From NCBI RefSeq assembly GCF_001595985.1, contig NZ_LOJJ01000005.1, forward strand, positions 62,001 to 126,000: a stretch of 64,000 nt of DNA. Reading direction: 5' to 3'. The notes under the pieces were generated by a model. That model saw only the letters and a list, made by a program, of their open reading frames with translations, ran no database searches and was not told where the DNA came from. Position numbers and translations under genes: made by a program. The DNA is from Polynucleobacter sinensis. Lineage in GTDB: Bacteria > Pseudomonadota > Gammaproteobacteria > Burkholderiales > Burkholderiaceae. This document shows, piece after piece, positions 53,043 through 64,000 of the stretch (its first letter is position 1; every line of letters starts with the position of its first letter).

Positions 53043-54731
53043 TTAATCCAAATTGAGATCGGTGACCGCGCCTTTACTTGCTGTACTTGCGAGGTGAGCA
53101 TATTTGGCGAGTAAGCCGCGGGTATAGCGCGGTTTGGGTTGCTTCCATGCTGCGCGACGTTTCGCAATTTCTTCATCACTAACGTTCAGTTGAATGAGTA
53201 GCTTGTGTGCATCAATCGTGATGGAGTCACCCTCCTCAATTAAAGCAATCGTGCCACCAACATAGGCTTCCGGCGCAACGTGACCAACCACCATCCCCCA
53301 AGTGCCGCCAGAGAAGCGTCCATCAGTGATCAGGCCAACCGTCTCACCCAATCCTTGACCAACTAGAGCCGAGGTAGGGGCAAGCATCTCACGCATGCCA
53401 GGACCACCTTTAGGGCCTTCGTAACGAATCACCATCACGTCACCGTCTTTGATCTTTTGCGCCATGATTGCAGCCATTGCATCATCTTCAGAGTCAAATA
53501 CGCGAGCTGGGCCAGTAATCGAAGGATTCTTAAGACCGGTAATTTTGGCAACACAACCCTCTGGAGAGATATTGCCCTTCAAGATAGCCAGGTGACCTTG
53601 TTTGTAAAGCGGATTATCTAAAGTCCGAATTACCTTCTGATCGGCGCGCGGTACCGATGGCACATCTTTTAATGTTTCTGCGATGGTTTTTCCAGTGATG
53701 GTCATACAGTCACCATGCAAGAGTCCGCCATCAAGCAAGATCTTCATGACTTGCGGAATACCGCCGGCCTGATGTAAATCGGTTGCCAAATATTGTCCAG
53801 AAGGCTTCATGTCGACGATCACGGGGACGCGTTTGCGAATGCGTTCGAAGTCATCAATTGTCCAATCGATTTCAGCAGCGCTGGTAATTGCTAAGTAATG
53901 TAGAACAGCGTTTGTGGAGCCGCCAACAGCCATGATCACGCTCACTGCGTTCTCTATTGATTTTTTGGTAATGATGTCGCGTGGACGTAAATTTTTCTTG
54001 ATTGCCTCAACCAGTACTATGGCCGATTCATGTGCGCTAGCAACCTTCTCAGCATCCTCATTCGCCATAGTGGAAGAGTAAGGAAGGCTCATGCCAAGGG
54101 CCTCAAAAGAAGAGCTCATGGTGTTTGCGGTATACATGCCGCCGCAAGAGCCACTCCCTGGGCAAGCGTGCTGTTCCACACCCTTAAGGTCTGATTCGCT
54201 CATGCGGCCTGATGTGAATTCACCAACAGCTTCAAATGCAGAAACAATATTCAGATCCTTGCCTTTGAAATGTCCTGGCTTAATCGTTCCGCCATAAACG
54301 TAAATGCTTGGTACATTGGTTCGTGCCATTGCCATCATGCCACCTGGCATGTTCTTGTCGCAACCACCAATCACTACAACACCGTCTTGCCATAAGCCAT
54401 TGACGCAAGTTTCGATACTGTCAGCAATCACCTCGCGTGAGATGAGGGAGTATTTCATACCCTCAGTACCCATGCCGATACCATCAGAGACAGTAGGGGT
54501 GCCAAACATTTGCGCCTTTGCACCAGCCTCTTCCAGAGCGGCTACTGCTGCATCAGCCAGTTTTTGCAAACCGCTGTTGCAGGGGGTGATAGTGGAATGT
54601 CCGTTAGCCACGCCAACCATTGGCTTCACAAAATCCTTCTCTTGGTAGCCCATTGCGTAATACATTGAGCGATTGGGAGCGCGGGCAACCCCTTCGGTGA
54701 CGTTGCGTGAGCGTTCGTTAAGGCGTTTCAT
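53043..54731 (-). CDS. ilvD: Dihydroxy-acid dehydratase
   Basis: Iron-sulfur enzyme of valine, leucine and isoleucine synthesis. The 562-residue product has [16 protein letters not shown] and [20 protein letters not shown], which hold the cluster cysteines, and [12 protein letters not shown] near the C-terminus. Single gene between a terminator and the operator-like repeats upstream of the divergent response regulator. Confidence 0.95.
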   Translation of the reverse strand: MKRLNERSRNVTEGVARAPNRSMYYAMGYQEKDFVKPMVGVANGHSTITPCNSGLQKLADAAVAALEEAGAKAQMFGTPTVSDGIGMGTEGMKYSLISREVIADSIETCVNGLWQDGVVVIGGCDKNMPGGMMAMARTNVPSIYVYGGTIKPGHFKGKDLNIVSAFEAVGEFTSGRMSESDLKGVEQHACPGSGSCGGMYTANTMSSSFEALGMSLPYSSTMANEDAEKVASAHESAIVLVEAIKKNLRPRDIITKKSIENAVSVIMAVGGSTNAVLHYLAITSAAEIDWTIDDFERIRKRVPVIVDMKPSGQYLATDLHQAGGIPQVMKILLDGGLLHGDCMTITGKTIAETLKDVPSVPRADQKVIRTLDNPLYKQGHLAILKGNISPEGCVAKITGLKNPSITGPARVFDSEDDAMAAIMAQKIKDGDVMVIRYEGPKGGPGMREMLAPTSALVGQGLGETVGLITDGRFSGGTWGMVVGHVAPEAYVGGTIALIEEGDSITIDAHKLLIQLNVSDEEIAKRRAAWKQPKPRYTRGLLAKYAHLASTASKGAVTDLNLD

Positions 54732-54825
54732 GCTGATATGACTCCAGAAAAGAATTTGTCGAAAAGCTCTATTGTGCCGTGAGATAACAAGAGATGCAGG
54801 GGTTTTGATGCCCCCAGCCCATTTA

Positions 54826-54898
54826 TTAGCTCGCCAGCTAAAGCCTGTTTGCTCTATTGTATTTGTTGTTTATGCTCACTTATTAGCTTAAAGGCTAA
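54826..54898. promoter_or_regulatory. Two TTAGC-N6-GCTAA inverted repeats (operator pair)
   Basis: TTAGC-N6-GCTAA at 54826-54841 and again at 54883-54898, centre to centre 57 bp. They lie between divergent ilvD and the FixJ-like regulator, 60-130 bp before the latter. A third, looser copy follows the regulator gene (55580-55599). Confidence 0.6.
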
Positions 54899-54957
54899 TA
54901 TCCTTCTAAAAGAAGCTGCAGTACATTGTGCATCTATCACTTTTTCCTTCAAATTCA

Positions 54958-55581
54958 ATGACTAAAGCTGGCCATATCTACCTAATCGATGACGATGAGT
55001 CAATGCGAATTTCCTTAAGCAGAATGCTGAGGGAAGTGGGTTATATCGTTGAAGACTTTTCTTCAGCGCTGACATTTTTAGAGCTTTCACTGCCAGTGTC
55101 TCCAGCAGTAATTTTGCTAGACATGCAAATGCCTGATATGACTGGTCTTGATCTTCAGGAAAAGTTACTGCAATTAGGGCGCAAAACCCCGATCGTGTTT
55201 GTAAGCGGTCAAAGCCATCCCCATCAAATTGTGAGGGGGCTGAAGAAAGGGGCTCTGGACTTTCTCTTTAAACCATTTAATTTGGAAGACCTATTAAAGG
55301 CAGTAGCTGAGGCCGTCGAGTTTGATCGGCGCCAATTAAGGCGCATCTCAAAAGAGGTAGAAATTAAAAAAGACTACGCCACCCTAACTCCTAGAGAGAA
55401 AGAGGTCTGCTTTTGGCTTGTGAAGGGGCTTTTAAATAAAGATATTGCTGTTAAGCTCGGAACCACTGATGCAACTATCAAAGTACACAAGGCTAGAGTG
55501 ATGGATAAGATGCATGCTGAATCTGTTCAGTCTCTAGTAGTTAAGTACCTAGAGTCCGATTTAGAAAATTTACCAAAATAA
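54958..55581 (+). CDS. FixJ/NarL-type two-component response regulator, orphan
   Basis: A 207-residue DNA-binding response regulator. The receiver domain (residues 4-120) has the acidic pocket DDDE (11-14), phospho-acceptor Asp55 (ILLDMQMPD) and KPF; the LuxR-type HTH is TPREKEVCFWLVKGLLNKDIAVKLG with ATIKVHKARVMDKM. No histidine kinase is nearby. A GTG at 54928 would add 10 residues and has an AGAAG before it, so the start is uncertain. Flanked by TAGC-N6-GCTA repeats, which it may bind. Confidence 0.85.
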   Translation: MTKAGHIYLIDDDESMRISLSRMLREVGYIVEDFSSALTFLELSLPVSPAVILLDMQMPDMTGLDLQEKLLQLGRKTPIVFVSGQSHPHQIVRGLKKGALDFLFKPFNLEDLLKAVAEAVEFDRRQLRRISKEVEIKKDYATLTPREKEVCFWLVKGLLNKDIAVKLGTTDATIKVHKARVMDKMHAESVQSLVVKYLESDLENLPK

Positions 55582-55599
55582 CTAGCTCTGAGGCTAGTT
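55580..55599. promoter_or_regulatory. Third TAGC-N6-GCTA repeat, after the response regulator
   Basis: Perfect arms AACTAGC and GCTAGTT around TCTGAG. It overlaps the regulator stop codon and lies 55 bp before the RodZ-like gene. It could be an operator for that gene or, as RNA, a weak terminator. Confidence 0.45.
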
Positions 55600-55653
55600 T
55601 CAATAATGTTGTTTTGCCGTTAAGATTACGAAGATTAGTATTAGAGGCACCCA

Positions 55654-56616
55654 TTGAATACTTACACCAAGCTCCCTGAGATTCGCAAGGATGCCTTTAT
55701 TAAGGCAAGAGAGAAGCTTGGTCTAAGTACTAAGGAACTCGGTGGAATGGCGTGTTTGTCTACCCGCCAAATAGAGCAAATTGAAAATGGTGAGACAAGC
55801 TCTTTTTATGGCGCGCAGATTAAATTTACCGCTGCAAAGAAAGTTGCAAAATTATTAGACTTAAGTGATGAAGATGCGTTTGAGGGTGGTGTTGTCAAGC
55901 CAGAACCTCAAGGGCTTGAGTCTGCTAAAGAGGTGAGCAAAGCTGAACCGCCAAAAACGCCAGCTAAAGAGAAAGTGTCTCCTGCAAACAAGGGACCCGT
56001 ACAAGAAATTTCTCAGGTACCTGCATCTACTGCTGCAAAGACTGGCTCACAAAAGAAATTATTTTTAGGTCTCAGTGTTGCGGCCGCACTCGTTTTCTCA
56101 ATAGTTAACTTGCAACCATTATTTTTTGCAGACAAGCCACAAGAAGTAGTGGTGATTAAAGAAGAGTTAGTTGAGCCCGCCCCAGTGCCGGCAGTAGTTC
56201 CTGTTGAGGTTGCACCTGCACCTACCACTGCCTCAACTGCATCGACTGTAGTTGCTGCTACACCAGTTGCGGACACTGCAGGCGCCTGTCCTGCCGAAGA
56301 AGCTATTATTTCTTATAAACCAGTAGAGCCGCGTAAGCCTGCAGATATGGTTTATGTGCAATCCAAGTCAAAGCAGGTTGTTTGCGTCATTGATGGCTCC
56401 GGCAAGATACAAAATAAGTCAATCGAACCTGGTGTAGGGACATCTTTTTATGGCAGGCCACCCTTCAAAGTGTTGACGCCCGGCGTAACTCAAGTGGATG
56501 TATTTTTCCAGGGTGCAAAAGTACGAGTAGCCAATCTCAATAGCAAGACAATTATTCTGGAGCCTGCAGAGCTTGTTGCTCCAGGAGTTGAGCGTACAGA
56601 TTCTCAGCTACGCTAA
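55654..56616 (+). CDS. RodZ-like HTH membrane protein
   Basis: A 320-residue protein with a cytoplasmic helix-turn-helix (residues 12-70, LGLSTKELGGMACLSTRQIEQIENGE), a Lys/Pro linker, one membrane segment (about 134-155, LFLGLSVAAALVFSIVNL), a Pro/Ala/Val-rich periplasmic stretch and a C-terminal beta domain with YGRPPFKVLTPGVTQVDVFFQGAKV, like the RodZ C-terminal DUF4115. It is not the standard rodZ context. TTG start at 55654 with AGAGG upstream. Follows the response regulator in the same direction. Confidence 0.75.
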   Translation: MNTYTKLPEIRKDAFIKAREKLGLSTKELGGMACLSTRQIEQIENGETSSFYGAQIKFTAAKKVAKLLDLSDEDAFEGGVVKPEPQGLESAKEVSKAEPPKTPAKEKVSPANKGPVQEISQVPASTAAKTGSQKKLFLGLSVAAALVFSIVNLQPLFFADKPQEVVVIKEELVEPAPVPAVVPVEVAPAPTTASTASTVVAATPVADTAGACPAEEAIISYKPVEPRKPADMVYVQSKSKQVVCVIDGSGKIQNKSIEPGVGTSFYGRPPFKVLTPGVTQVDVFFQGAKVRVANLNSKTIILEPAELVAPGVERTDSQLR

Positions 56617-56631
56617 GCCTGGGGCTTAGCG
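56611..56631 (+). terminator. Hairpin after the RodZ-like gene
   Basis: 9-bp arms CGCTAAGCC and GGCTTAGCG with a 3-base loop, overlapping the stop codon. No T-run, so possibly a transcript-stabilising hairpin rather than a terminator. Confidence 0.4.
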
Positions 56632-56649
56632 CATTCTTATGGGGACTGC

Positions 56650-56997
<348 letters not shown>

Positions 56998-57081
56998 TTA
57001 ATACAGTAATCATACCTAGAACTGAAATTGAATGCTTGAAAGTCGGTTCTTAAGTTGATCTTATCAACCTGTATGGCGTGT

Positions 57082-58704
57082 TTAGGCTCTAAATTGCGAG
57101 GTAATTGGATAGCGCCAATCCCGTCCGAATGCTCGAGTGGTTACTTTAATTCCTGGGGGTGACTGACGACGTTTGTATTCATTTAATTTAATTAACCAAG
57201 TCACTTTTTCTACGCTCTCGGAATCAAAGCCAGCAGCAATAATTTCAGCGATGGACTGATTTTGTTCCATATAGCGCTCTACGATGCCATCGAGAACTTC
57301 ATAGGACGGCAAGCTATCCTGATCAGTTTGGTCCGGGCGTAGCTCTGCAGAAGGGGCGCGTGTCAAGATGCGCTCCGGAATGATGGGTTCAATACCGTTA
57401 CGGTAGGCGCACAGTCGGTATACCAAGGTTTTGGCAATATCTTTGATGACGGCAAATCCACCAGCCATATCACCGTAGAGTGTGCAGTAGCCTACTGCCA
57501 TCTCACTTTTATTTCCTGTAGTAAGAACAAGGCGACCTGTTTTATTAGATAGCGCCATGAGTAGGGTGCCACGGACCCGCGCCTGAATATTTTCTTCAGT
57601 AGCATCCACTTTTAAACCCTTAAATTGCTCGGCCAAGGCTTTTTCAAGAGCATCCACCGGTTCGCTAATGGCTATCTCGTCGTACTGGACATGCAGGTTC
57701 TGGGCCATCTCTCGTGCATCAATCCAGGATATGTCGGCGGTATAGCGAGACGGCATCATGACTGCGCGCACCTTATCAGCGCCCAGAGCATCTACTGCAA
57801 TTGCCAGTACCAGCGCTGAATCAACGCCGCCAGAAAGCCCGATGATGACACCGGGAAATCGATTTTTTTGTACGTAGTCTCGAACACCTAAAACTAGCGC
57901 CTGATAGGCTTGAGCCTCAACGCTTGGAGGCGTTACGATAGAAGAACTTGTCTCTAAGTTGCCACTTCGATCGATGGTGACATATCCAAGTCCAGTCTCA
58001 AATTGAGGCATCGACATCACCACCTCGCCGGTGCTATTGAGCGCGAAAGATCCGCCATCAAATACCAATTCATCTTGCCCGCCTACGGCATTGACGTAAA
58101 CCAACGACATGCTCAAAGAGCTCACATGCTTGCGAAGAATCTCAATACGTAAAGATTCTTTTTGCAGATGATACGGAGAGGCGTTGAGAGACAGTAGTAT
58201 TTGCGCACCAGCAGTATGAGCTTGCTGCGCTGGTTCGGTATGCCATGCATCCTCGCACAGTAGCAATCCATATCGAATGCCTTCACATTCAAATACGCAG
58301 GGTTTATTTCCGGGGACAAAGTAGCGCACCTCATCAAATACTTCATGATTGGGCAGCTCTTGTTTGGCGTAACCCGCAATCACTTTGCCATTACGAAGTA
58401 CGGAGGCGTAGTTTTGCAAGCCGGCTGCTGTTTGTTTGGGATGACCTACCACTACGGTAAGGTCTTGGTATTGCGACAGGGCTTGCGTCAACAGCTCCAG
58501 CTGTTGCTGGGCCGCCTGAATAAAAGCTGGGCGCAGTAGTAAGTCTTCTGGGGGGTAGCCAGTGAGCGAGAGCTCGGGACTGACTACGAGTTTGCTGCCT
58601 TGAGAGTAGGCGTCAGCAGCGGCTTTATGAATGAGTTGGGCATTGCCAGCCAAATCACCCAATAATGGATTGATTTGGGCTAGGGCGATTTTCTGCATGC
58701 TCAC
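57082..58704 (-). CDS. nadE: Glutamine-dependent NAD+ synthetase
   Basis: Last step of NAD synthesis. The 540-residue product has an N-terminal nitrilase-type glutaminase (catalytic Glu44, Lys114, Cys150 in YGLLLCEDAWH) and a C-terminal synthetase with the P-loop GLSGGVDSALVLAIAVDAL. Starts with MSMQKIALAQ; the second Met is also possible. Followed by the P-II gene. Confidence 0.95.
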   Translation of the reverse strand: MSMQKIALAQINPLLGDLAGNAQLIHKAAADAYSQGSKLVVSPELSLTGYPPEDLLLRPAFIQAAQQQLELLTQALSQYQDLTVVVGHPKQTAAGLQNYASVLRNGKVIAGYAKQELPNHEVFDEVRYFVPGNKPCVFECEGIRYGLLLCEDAWHTEPAQQAHTAGAQILLSLNASPYHLQKESLRIEILRKHVSSLSMSLVYVNAVGGQDELVFDGGSFALNSTGEVVMSMPQFETGLGYVTIDRSGNLETSSSIVTPPSVEAQAYQALVLGVRDYVQKNRFPGVIIGLSGGVDSALVLAIAVDALGADKVRAVMMPSRYTADISWIDAREMAQNLHVQYDEIAISEPVDALEKALAEQFKGLKVDATEENIQARVRGTLLMALSNKTGRLVLTTGNKSEMAVGYCTLYGDMAGGFAVIKDIAKTLVYRLCAYRNGIEPIIPERILTRAPSAELRPDQTDQDSLPSYEVLDGIVERYMEQNQSIAEIIAAGFDSESVEKVTWLIKLNEYKRRQSPPGIKVTTRAFGRDWRYPITSQFRA

Positions 58705-58730
58705 TCCGATTCACAAAGCCTTATGCAAAA

Positions 58731-59267
58731 TTATTGATTCTCTTTGTTGTAGCGATCGATACCTTCAAGAATTTCTTTATGGGCATCAGCAACACCACCC
58801 CAACCTTTAACTTTTACCCACTTGCCTTTTTCAAGATCCTTGTAGTGCTCAAAGAAGTGTTGGATTTGATTCAAGCGCAATGGATTGATGTCTTCTGGTT
58901 TTTGCCAGTGGGTATAGATCGGCAAAATCTTATCTTCAGGTACGGCTAATAATTTAGCGTCTTGCCCAGCCTCATCTTCCATCTGCAAAATACCAATGGC
59001 GCGGCAGCTCACTACAACACCTGGAATCAGAGGGAATGGGGTAATCACGAGAACGTCAACAGGGTCGCCATCACCAGCAATGGTTTTGTTGATATAGCCA
59101 TAGTTGCATGGGTAGTGCATTGCAGTACCCATGAAGCGATCAACAAAAATCGCGCCACTTTCTTTATCCACTTCATACTTGATTGGATCCGCATTCATTG
59201 GAATTTCAATGATGACATTAAAGCTTTCGGGGATTTTTTTGCCTGGTTTGACATTGTCGAGACTCAT
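58731..59267 (-). CDS. ppa: Soluble inorganic pyrophosphatase
   Basis: Hydrolyses pyrophosphate in the cytoplasm. The 178-residue product has the Family I metal site [30 protein letters not shown] and the CNYGYINKT segment. Divergent from the membrane pyrophosphatase gene, so two ways of using PPi are encoded side by side. Starts 27 bp before nadE. Confidence 0.95.
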   Translation of the reverse strand: MSLDNVKPGKKIPESFNVIIEIPMNADPIKYEVDKESGAIFVDRFMGTAMHYPCNYGYINKTIAGDGDPVDVLVITPFPLIPGVVVSCRAIGILQMEDEAGQDAKLLAVPEDKILPIYTHWQKPEDINPLRLNQIQHFFEHYKDLEKGKWVKVKGWGGVADAHKEILEGIDRYNKENQ

Positions 59268-59438
59268 ACATGCTCCAAATAGGGGTTAGTAATTACCCTG
59301 ATCTTATTTAAGGTACAGGGCTTTAATTCTGTTACATACTGACATTGCTTATAGGCTCTAGTTTATAGCTTTCAGAAAGTGGATCCGAGTAGGCGCCAGA
59401 AACAAAATAATAAAAATCAAATTTTAGGGAGTTCAAGC

Positions 59439-61496
59439 ATGAGTAATGTCACTTTAGGCTTGTATTTTGCCTTGGCTTGCGGTGTCCTGGCCGTAATTTA
59501 TGGTTTTGTGATGCGCAGCTGGATTTTGAGGCAGAGTACTGGCAACGTCAAAATGCAAGAAATTGCCGAAGCCATTCAGCAGGGTGCGGCAGCCTACCTG
59601 TCCCGGCAGTACAAAACTATCGCGATTGTTGGGGTGCTCTTAACGATCCTGATTGCGCTCTTTTTGGATTTCGCAACTGCAATTGGATTTGTGATTGGCG
59701 CAGTGCTTTCTGGGGCATGTGGGTTTATTGGTATGAATGTTTCTGTTCGAGCAAATGTGCGAACAGCAGAGGCGGCCACCAAGGGAATGAATGAGGCGTT
59801 AAATGTCGCCTTTAAAGGAGGCGCGATTACAGGCATGTTGGTAGTCGGTCTCGGTTTGCTTGGGGTTGGACTTTTCTTTATGTTTTTGGTTTCAATCGGA
59901 GTGGGGCAAGACCTCTCATCGGTTTTGCATCCATTAATTGGATTGGCATTTGGATCTTCATTAATTTCTATTTTTGCGCGCTTGGGCGGCGGTATCTTTA
60001 CTAAGGGGGCAGACGTTGGTGCCGACTTAGTCGGTAAGGTTGAAGCAGGCATTCCAGAGGATGATCCCCGTAATCCAGCGGTGATTGCAGACAACGTTGG
60101 CGATAACGTTGGGGACTGTGCTGGTATGGCAGCGGATTTATTTGAAACCTATGCAGTCACATTGATTGCGACTATGGTGCTTGGCGCTTTAATGGTGACG
60201 GGCGCTCCAGTAGCTGCAATTGTCTATCCGCTTGTGCTGGGTGGAGTGTCAATTATTGCCTCGATTGTGGGTTGCTCGTTTGTAAAAGCGACCCCAGGCA
60301 TGAAGAATGTGATGCCTGCCTTATATAAAGGTTTAATCGTTGCTGGTGGACTTTCTCTAGTCGCTTTTTATTTTGTGACGAATTGGATGATGCCTGACGA
60401 TGCATTAGGAGTTGCGGGAAGTCAGTGGCGATTATTTGGTGCCACCGTCGTTGGTCTGGTATTGACTGCGGCCTTGGTCTGGATCACTGAGTACTACACT
60501 GGCACGCAGTTTAAGCCTGTGCAGCACATCGCTGAAGCCTCTACTAAAGGTCATGGAACCAATATCATTGCCGGTCTTGGTATCTCAATGAAGTCAACAG
60601 CCTATCCAGTGCTATTTGTATGTGCGGCAATCTATGCCGCCTATTGGCTTGCTGGTATTTATGGAATTGCGATTGCCGCAACTGCCATGCTCTCGATGGC
60701 GGGAATTGTCGTGGCGCTTGATGCCTACGGTCCAATTACTGATAACGCTGGTGGTATTGCTGAGATGGCTGGATTGCCACAAGCAGTTCGTGATATTACT
60801 GATCCATTAGATGCGGTTGGCAATACAACCAAGGCGGTGACTAAGGGTTATGCAATTGGTTCCGCGGGGTTGGCTGCTTTAGTGCTTTTTGCCGATTACA
60901 CGCACGCCCTCGAATCCATTGGACAGCAAGTGTCCTTTGATCTCTCCAATCACATGGTGATTATTGGCCTATTTATTGGTGGCATGATTCCTTACCTGTT
61001 TGGTGCGATGGCAATGGAAGCGGTTGGTCGCTGTGCTGGTGCAGTGGTAGAAGAGGTGCGCCGTCAGTTCAGAGACATCCCTGGAATTATGGAAGGCACA
61101 GCAAAACCTGAGTACGGCAAAGCAGTTGATATGTTGACCTCTGCTGCAATTAAGGAAATGATCGTGCCTTCACTGTTGCCAGTTGTCGCACCAATTTTGG
61201 TAGGCTTGATTTTAGGCCCCGCTGCTTTGGGTGGCCTACTCATGGGTACGATTATTACTGGCCTATTTGTCGCAATTTCTATGTGTACAGGCGGAGGTGC
61301 TTGGGACAATGCCAAGAAATATATCGAAGAGGGTAACTTCGGCGGCAAAGGTTCTGAGGCGCATAAAGCAGCTGTAACTGGAGATACCGTGGGCGATCCC
61401 TATAAGGATACGGCTGGCCCGGCCGTAAACCCATTGATCAAGATTATTAATATTGTGGCGCTCTTGATCGTGCCATTGTTGCCCTTAGCGGGTTGA
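59439..61496 (+). CDS. hppA: Membrane H+-translocating pyrophosphatase
   Basis: Couples pyrophosphate hydrolysis to proton export across the inner membrane. The 685-residue product has about 16 segments, the substrate motif [36 protein letters not shown] loop (from residue ~188; quoted in parts) and [11 protein letters not shown] near the C-terminus. The K+-dependence segment reads GNTTKA (Lys465), as in potassium-independent enzymes. ATG 59439 with TAGGGAG upstream; 20 extra codons before it are unlikely. Confidence 0.95.
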   Translation: MSNVTLGLYFALACGVLAVIYGFVMRSWILRQSTGNVKMQEIAEAIQQGAAAYLSRQYKTIAIVGVLLTILIALFLDFATAIGFVIGAVLSGACGFIGMNVSVRANVRTAEAATKGMNEALNVAFKGGAITGMLVVGLGLLGVGLFFMFLVSIGVGQDLSSVLHPLIGLAFGSSLISIFARLGGGIFTKGADVGADLVGKVEAGIPEDDPRNPAVIADNVGDNVGDCAGMAADLFETYAVTLIATMVLGALMVTGAPVAAIVYPLVLGGVSIIASIVGCSFVKATPGMKNVMPALYKGLIVAGGLSLVAFYFVTNWMMPDDALGVAGSQWRLFGATVVGLVLTAALVWITEYYTGTQFKPVQHIAEASTKGHGTNIIAGLGISMKSTAYPVLFVCAAIYAAYWLAGIYGIAIAATAMLSMAGIVVALDAYGPITDNAGGIAEMAGLPQAVRDITDPLDAVGNTTKAVTKGYAIGSAGLAALVLFADYTHALESIGQQVSFDLSNHMVIIGLFIGGMIPYLFGAMAMEAVGRCAGAVVEEVRRQFRDIPGIMEGTAKPEYGKAVDMLTSAAIKEMIVPSLLPVVAPILVGLILGPAALGGLLMGTIITGLFVAISMCTGGGAWDNAKKYIEEGNFGGKGSEAHKAAVTGDTVGDPYKDTAGPAVNPLIKIINIVALLIVPLLPLAG

Positions 61497-61537
61497 TATT
61501 GGTTTGAAGCATCACTGAGTTTGTGGTGCTGGTAATA

Positions 61538-61567
61538 AAAAATGCCTAGCAGTTGCTAGGCATTTTT
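61538..61567. terminator. Bidirectional terminator between hppA and trxB
   Basis: 13-bp arms AAAAATGCCTAGC and GCTAGGCATTTTT around AGTT; serves both convergent genes. Confidence 0.95.
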
Positions 61568-61605
61568 CTTTTTCACCCTCAAATTTTTAGAGGATTAAAG
61601 TGACA

Positions 61606-62586
<981 letters not shown>

Positions 62587-62602
62587 TTACAATCGGTGGA
62601 AC

Positions 62603-64000
62603 ATGGCAAGATCCTCATATCCAAAGTCTAAAACCCCTTCCGATCCCCAGCCGTCTGAGAATCCAGGGCAGGGCAGGATGCCTCGCCTACTGCTGGAGGC
62701 CCGCTGGTTCATTTCCTGTGGCCTTTGCCTGGGTTTATTTGCGATTCTGCTGACCTATTCCAAGGCTGATCCGGCCTGGTCCCATGCCAGTTTTGAGGAT
62801 CCTAAGAACTTAGGTGGCCGTTTTGGCGCCTATTTGGCTGATTTATTGCTCTATATCTTCGGTATTTCTGCATTTTGGTGGGTTGTTTTGTTTGGGCGCC
62901 GTGTTTTGAGTGGGTGGCGAGAGCTTTGGAGCATCCCTTTGCCCCCTAATCCTGATGCCAAGCCAGATTCTTTATTAATGCGTTGGTTGGGCTTTGGTTT
63001 GACTTTGGTTTGCAGCATGGGTCTTGAGTCCATTCGCCTGCATTCTCTTACCTGGGAGCTTCCTAGGCCTCCTGGTGGCATTTTGGGGGAGTTGATTGGC
63101 GACCCGCTACAGATGAGTCTAGGGTTTACTGGTTCTACCCTGGTTTTGTTATTCGGTCTTTGTGCTGGCCTGTCTTTATTTCTGCATTTTTCCTGGTTGG
63201 ATGTTGCAGAAAAGGTTGGACGGTCTTTGGAGTTGGCTTATCAGCGTTTGCGTGAGCGTCGCGATAGCGAAGAGGATCGCAAGCTCGGTGAGGTTGCCGC
63301 AGAAGAGCGTGAAGAATTTGTAGAGGAGTTCCGTGGTCGCGTAGAAATTGCTAAACCCATTCAGATTGTTCGTGCTCCAGTAGAGATTCCCAAAAGCGCT
63401 CGAGTGGAGCGTGAAAAGCAACAACCCTTGTTTGTGGATATTCCTGACTCAGAGTTGCCTCCATTGGCCTTGCTCGATCCTGTACCAGAGGCAAAGGAAA
63501 CTATCTCTGCAGATGTCTTGGAATTTACCTCTCGTCTAATCGAGCGTAAGTTGGCGGAATTTGGCGTAGAGGTGAAGGTAATTGCCGCTTATCCTGGTCC
63601 GGTCGTTACGCGTTACGAGATTGATCCTGCGGTGGGCGTGAAGGGTAGTCAGATTGTCAATCTCTCGCGTGACTTGGCTCGCTCTTTAGGAGTGGTTAGC
63701 ATGCGTGTCGTGGAAACCATTCCCGGCAAGACTTGTATGGCTTTGGAGTTACCAAACCCAACCCGTCAATCGGTTTATCTCTCTGAGATTTTGAGTTCAC
63801 AGGTTTATAACGATAGTCATTCCAATCTCACCCTATCTTTGGGTAAAGATATTTCTGGTAGCCCAATCGTCGCTGATTTAGCGAAGATGCCACATTGTTT
63901 GGTGGCAGGTACCACTGGCGCTGGTAAGTCGGTTGGTATCAATGCCATGATTTTATCCATTCTCTTCAAAGCGAAGCCAGATGAGGTCCGCTTAATCATG
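62603..64000 (+). CDS. ftsK: DNA translocase FtsK, 3' end outside window
   Basis: Septum-anchored motor that pumps chromosome dimers and terminus DNA at division. The first 466 codons are visible. Four hydrophobic segments lie in the first ~200 residues (from [14 protein letters not shown] on), then an acidic linker, the alpha-domain start ([20 protein letters not shown]) and the Walker A motif [16 protein letters not shown] just before the window ends. The remaining motor and gamma domain are outside. Confidence 0.95.
   Translation, partial: MARSSYPKSKTPSDPQPSENPGQGRMPRLLLEARWFISCGLCLGLFAILLTYSKADPAWSHASFEDPKNLGGRFGAYLADLLLYIFGISAFWWVVLFGRRVLSGWRELWSIPLPPNPDAKPDSLLMRWLGFGLTLVCSMGLESIRLHSLTWELPRPPGGILGELIGDPLQMSLGFTGSTLVLLFGLCAGLSLFLHFSWLDVAEKVGRSLELAYQRLRERRDSEEDRKLGEVAAEEREEFVEEFRGRVEIAKPIQIVRAPVEIPKSARVEREKQQPLFVDIPDSELPPLALLDPVPEAKETISADVLEFTSRLIERKLAEFGVEVKVIAAYPGPVVTRYEIDPAVGVKGSQIVNLSRDLARSLGVVSMRVVETIPGKTCMALELPNPTRQSVYLSEILSSQVYNDSHSNLTLSLGKDISGSPIVADLAKMPHCLVAGTTGAGKSVGINAMILSILFKAKPDEVRLIM

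Overview
The window is ordinary chromosomal DNA of a free-living betaproteobacterium. The gene set and orders (zapA-6S RNA, DUF3460-scpA-panC, cphA/cphA' facing an ABC exporter-DUF1854 pair, Bug-type tctCBA, 1.4-kb oxalate genes) and the moderate GC content fit Burkholderiaceae, most likely Polynucleobacter or a close relative. That assignment is from recognition, not from a search. I saw no transposase, integrase, phage gene, CRISPR array or replication origin.

Layout. 1-1.5 kb: sulfite-exporter-like permease (cut by the window edge), 6S RNA, zapA and a coiled-coil partner, all on the minus strand. 1.5-6.5 kb: vitamin B12 uptake operon btuB-btuF-btuC-btuD behind a cobalamin riboswitch, with a 21-bp palindrome just upstream of the aptamer. 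6.6-13.3 kb: oxalate/formyl-CoA island with a Crp/Fnr-type regulator, oxalyl-CoA decarboxylase, formyl-CoA transferase, a lone PAS protein, and a second transcription unit with a divergent Frc paralogue and a protein matching the 10-formyl-tetrahydrofolate hydrolase module of ALDH1L1. 13.3-18.6 kb: panC, scpA, DUF3460, metG, fdhD, dcd. 18.7-31.3 kb: arginine/lysine decarboxylase, MarR-like regulator, TRAP permeases, argH, hemC, hemD, ubiC, DEAD-box helicase with a structured leader, aldehyde dehydrogenase, msrA. 31.4-40 kb: pdxH, tcdA, amino-acid permease plus alanine dehydrogenase, GDT1-type cation transporter, pepN, fbp.

40-47.8 kb is a cyanophycin locus: two tandem cyanophycin synthetase genes, of which the second has a degenerate and truncated Mur-ligase half, diverge from an unusual ABC exporter (N-terminal domain plus zinc ribbon) and a DUF1854 protein. 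A tRNA-Thr(CGT) follows. 48-51.4 kb: tripartite tricarboxylate transporter tctC-tctB-tctA, with a terminator hairpin between the receptor and the permeases. 51.5-53 kb: a small periplasmic, probably copper-related cluster (DUF2946, DsrE-like, PCu(A)C). 53-64 kb: ilvD, an orphan FixJ-like response regulator flanked by three TAGC-N6-GCTA inverted repeats, a RodZ-like HTH membrane protein, P-II, nadE, ppa, membrane H+-pyrophosphatase, trxB and the start of ftsK.

The most promising leads are the formyl-CoA/folate unit (frc paralogue plus Nt-FDH-like hydrolase), the cyanophycin-linked ABC/DUF1854 pair beside a degenerate second synthetase, and the repeated TAGC-N6-GCTA operator-like motif. Many start codons were moved from the longest open frame on the basis of ribosome-binding sites, overlaps and family N-termini; these choices are stated in the entries.
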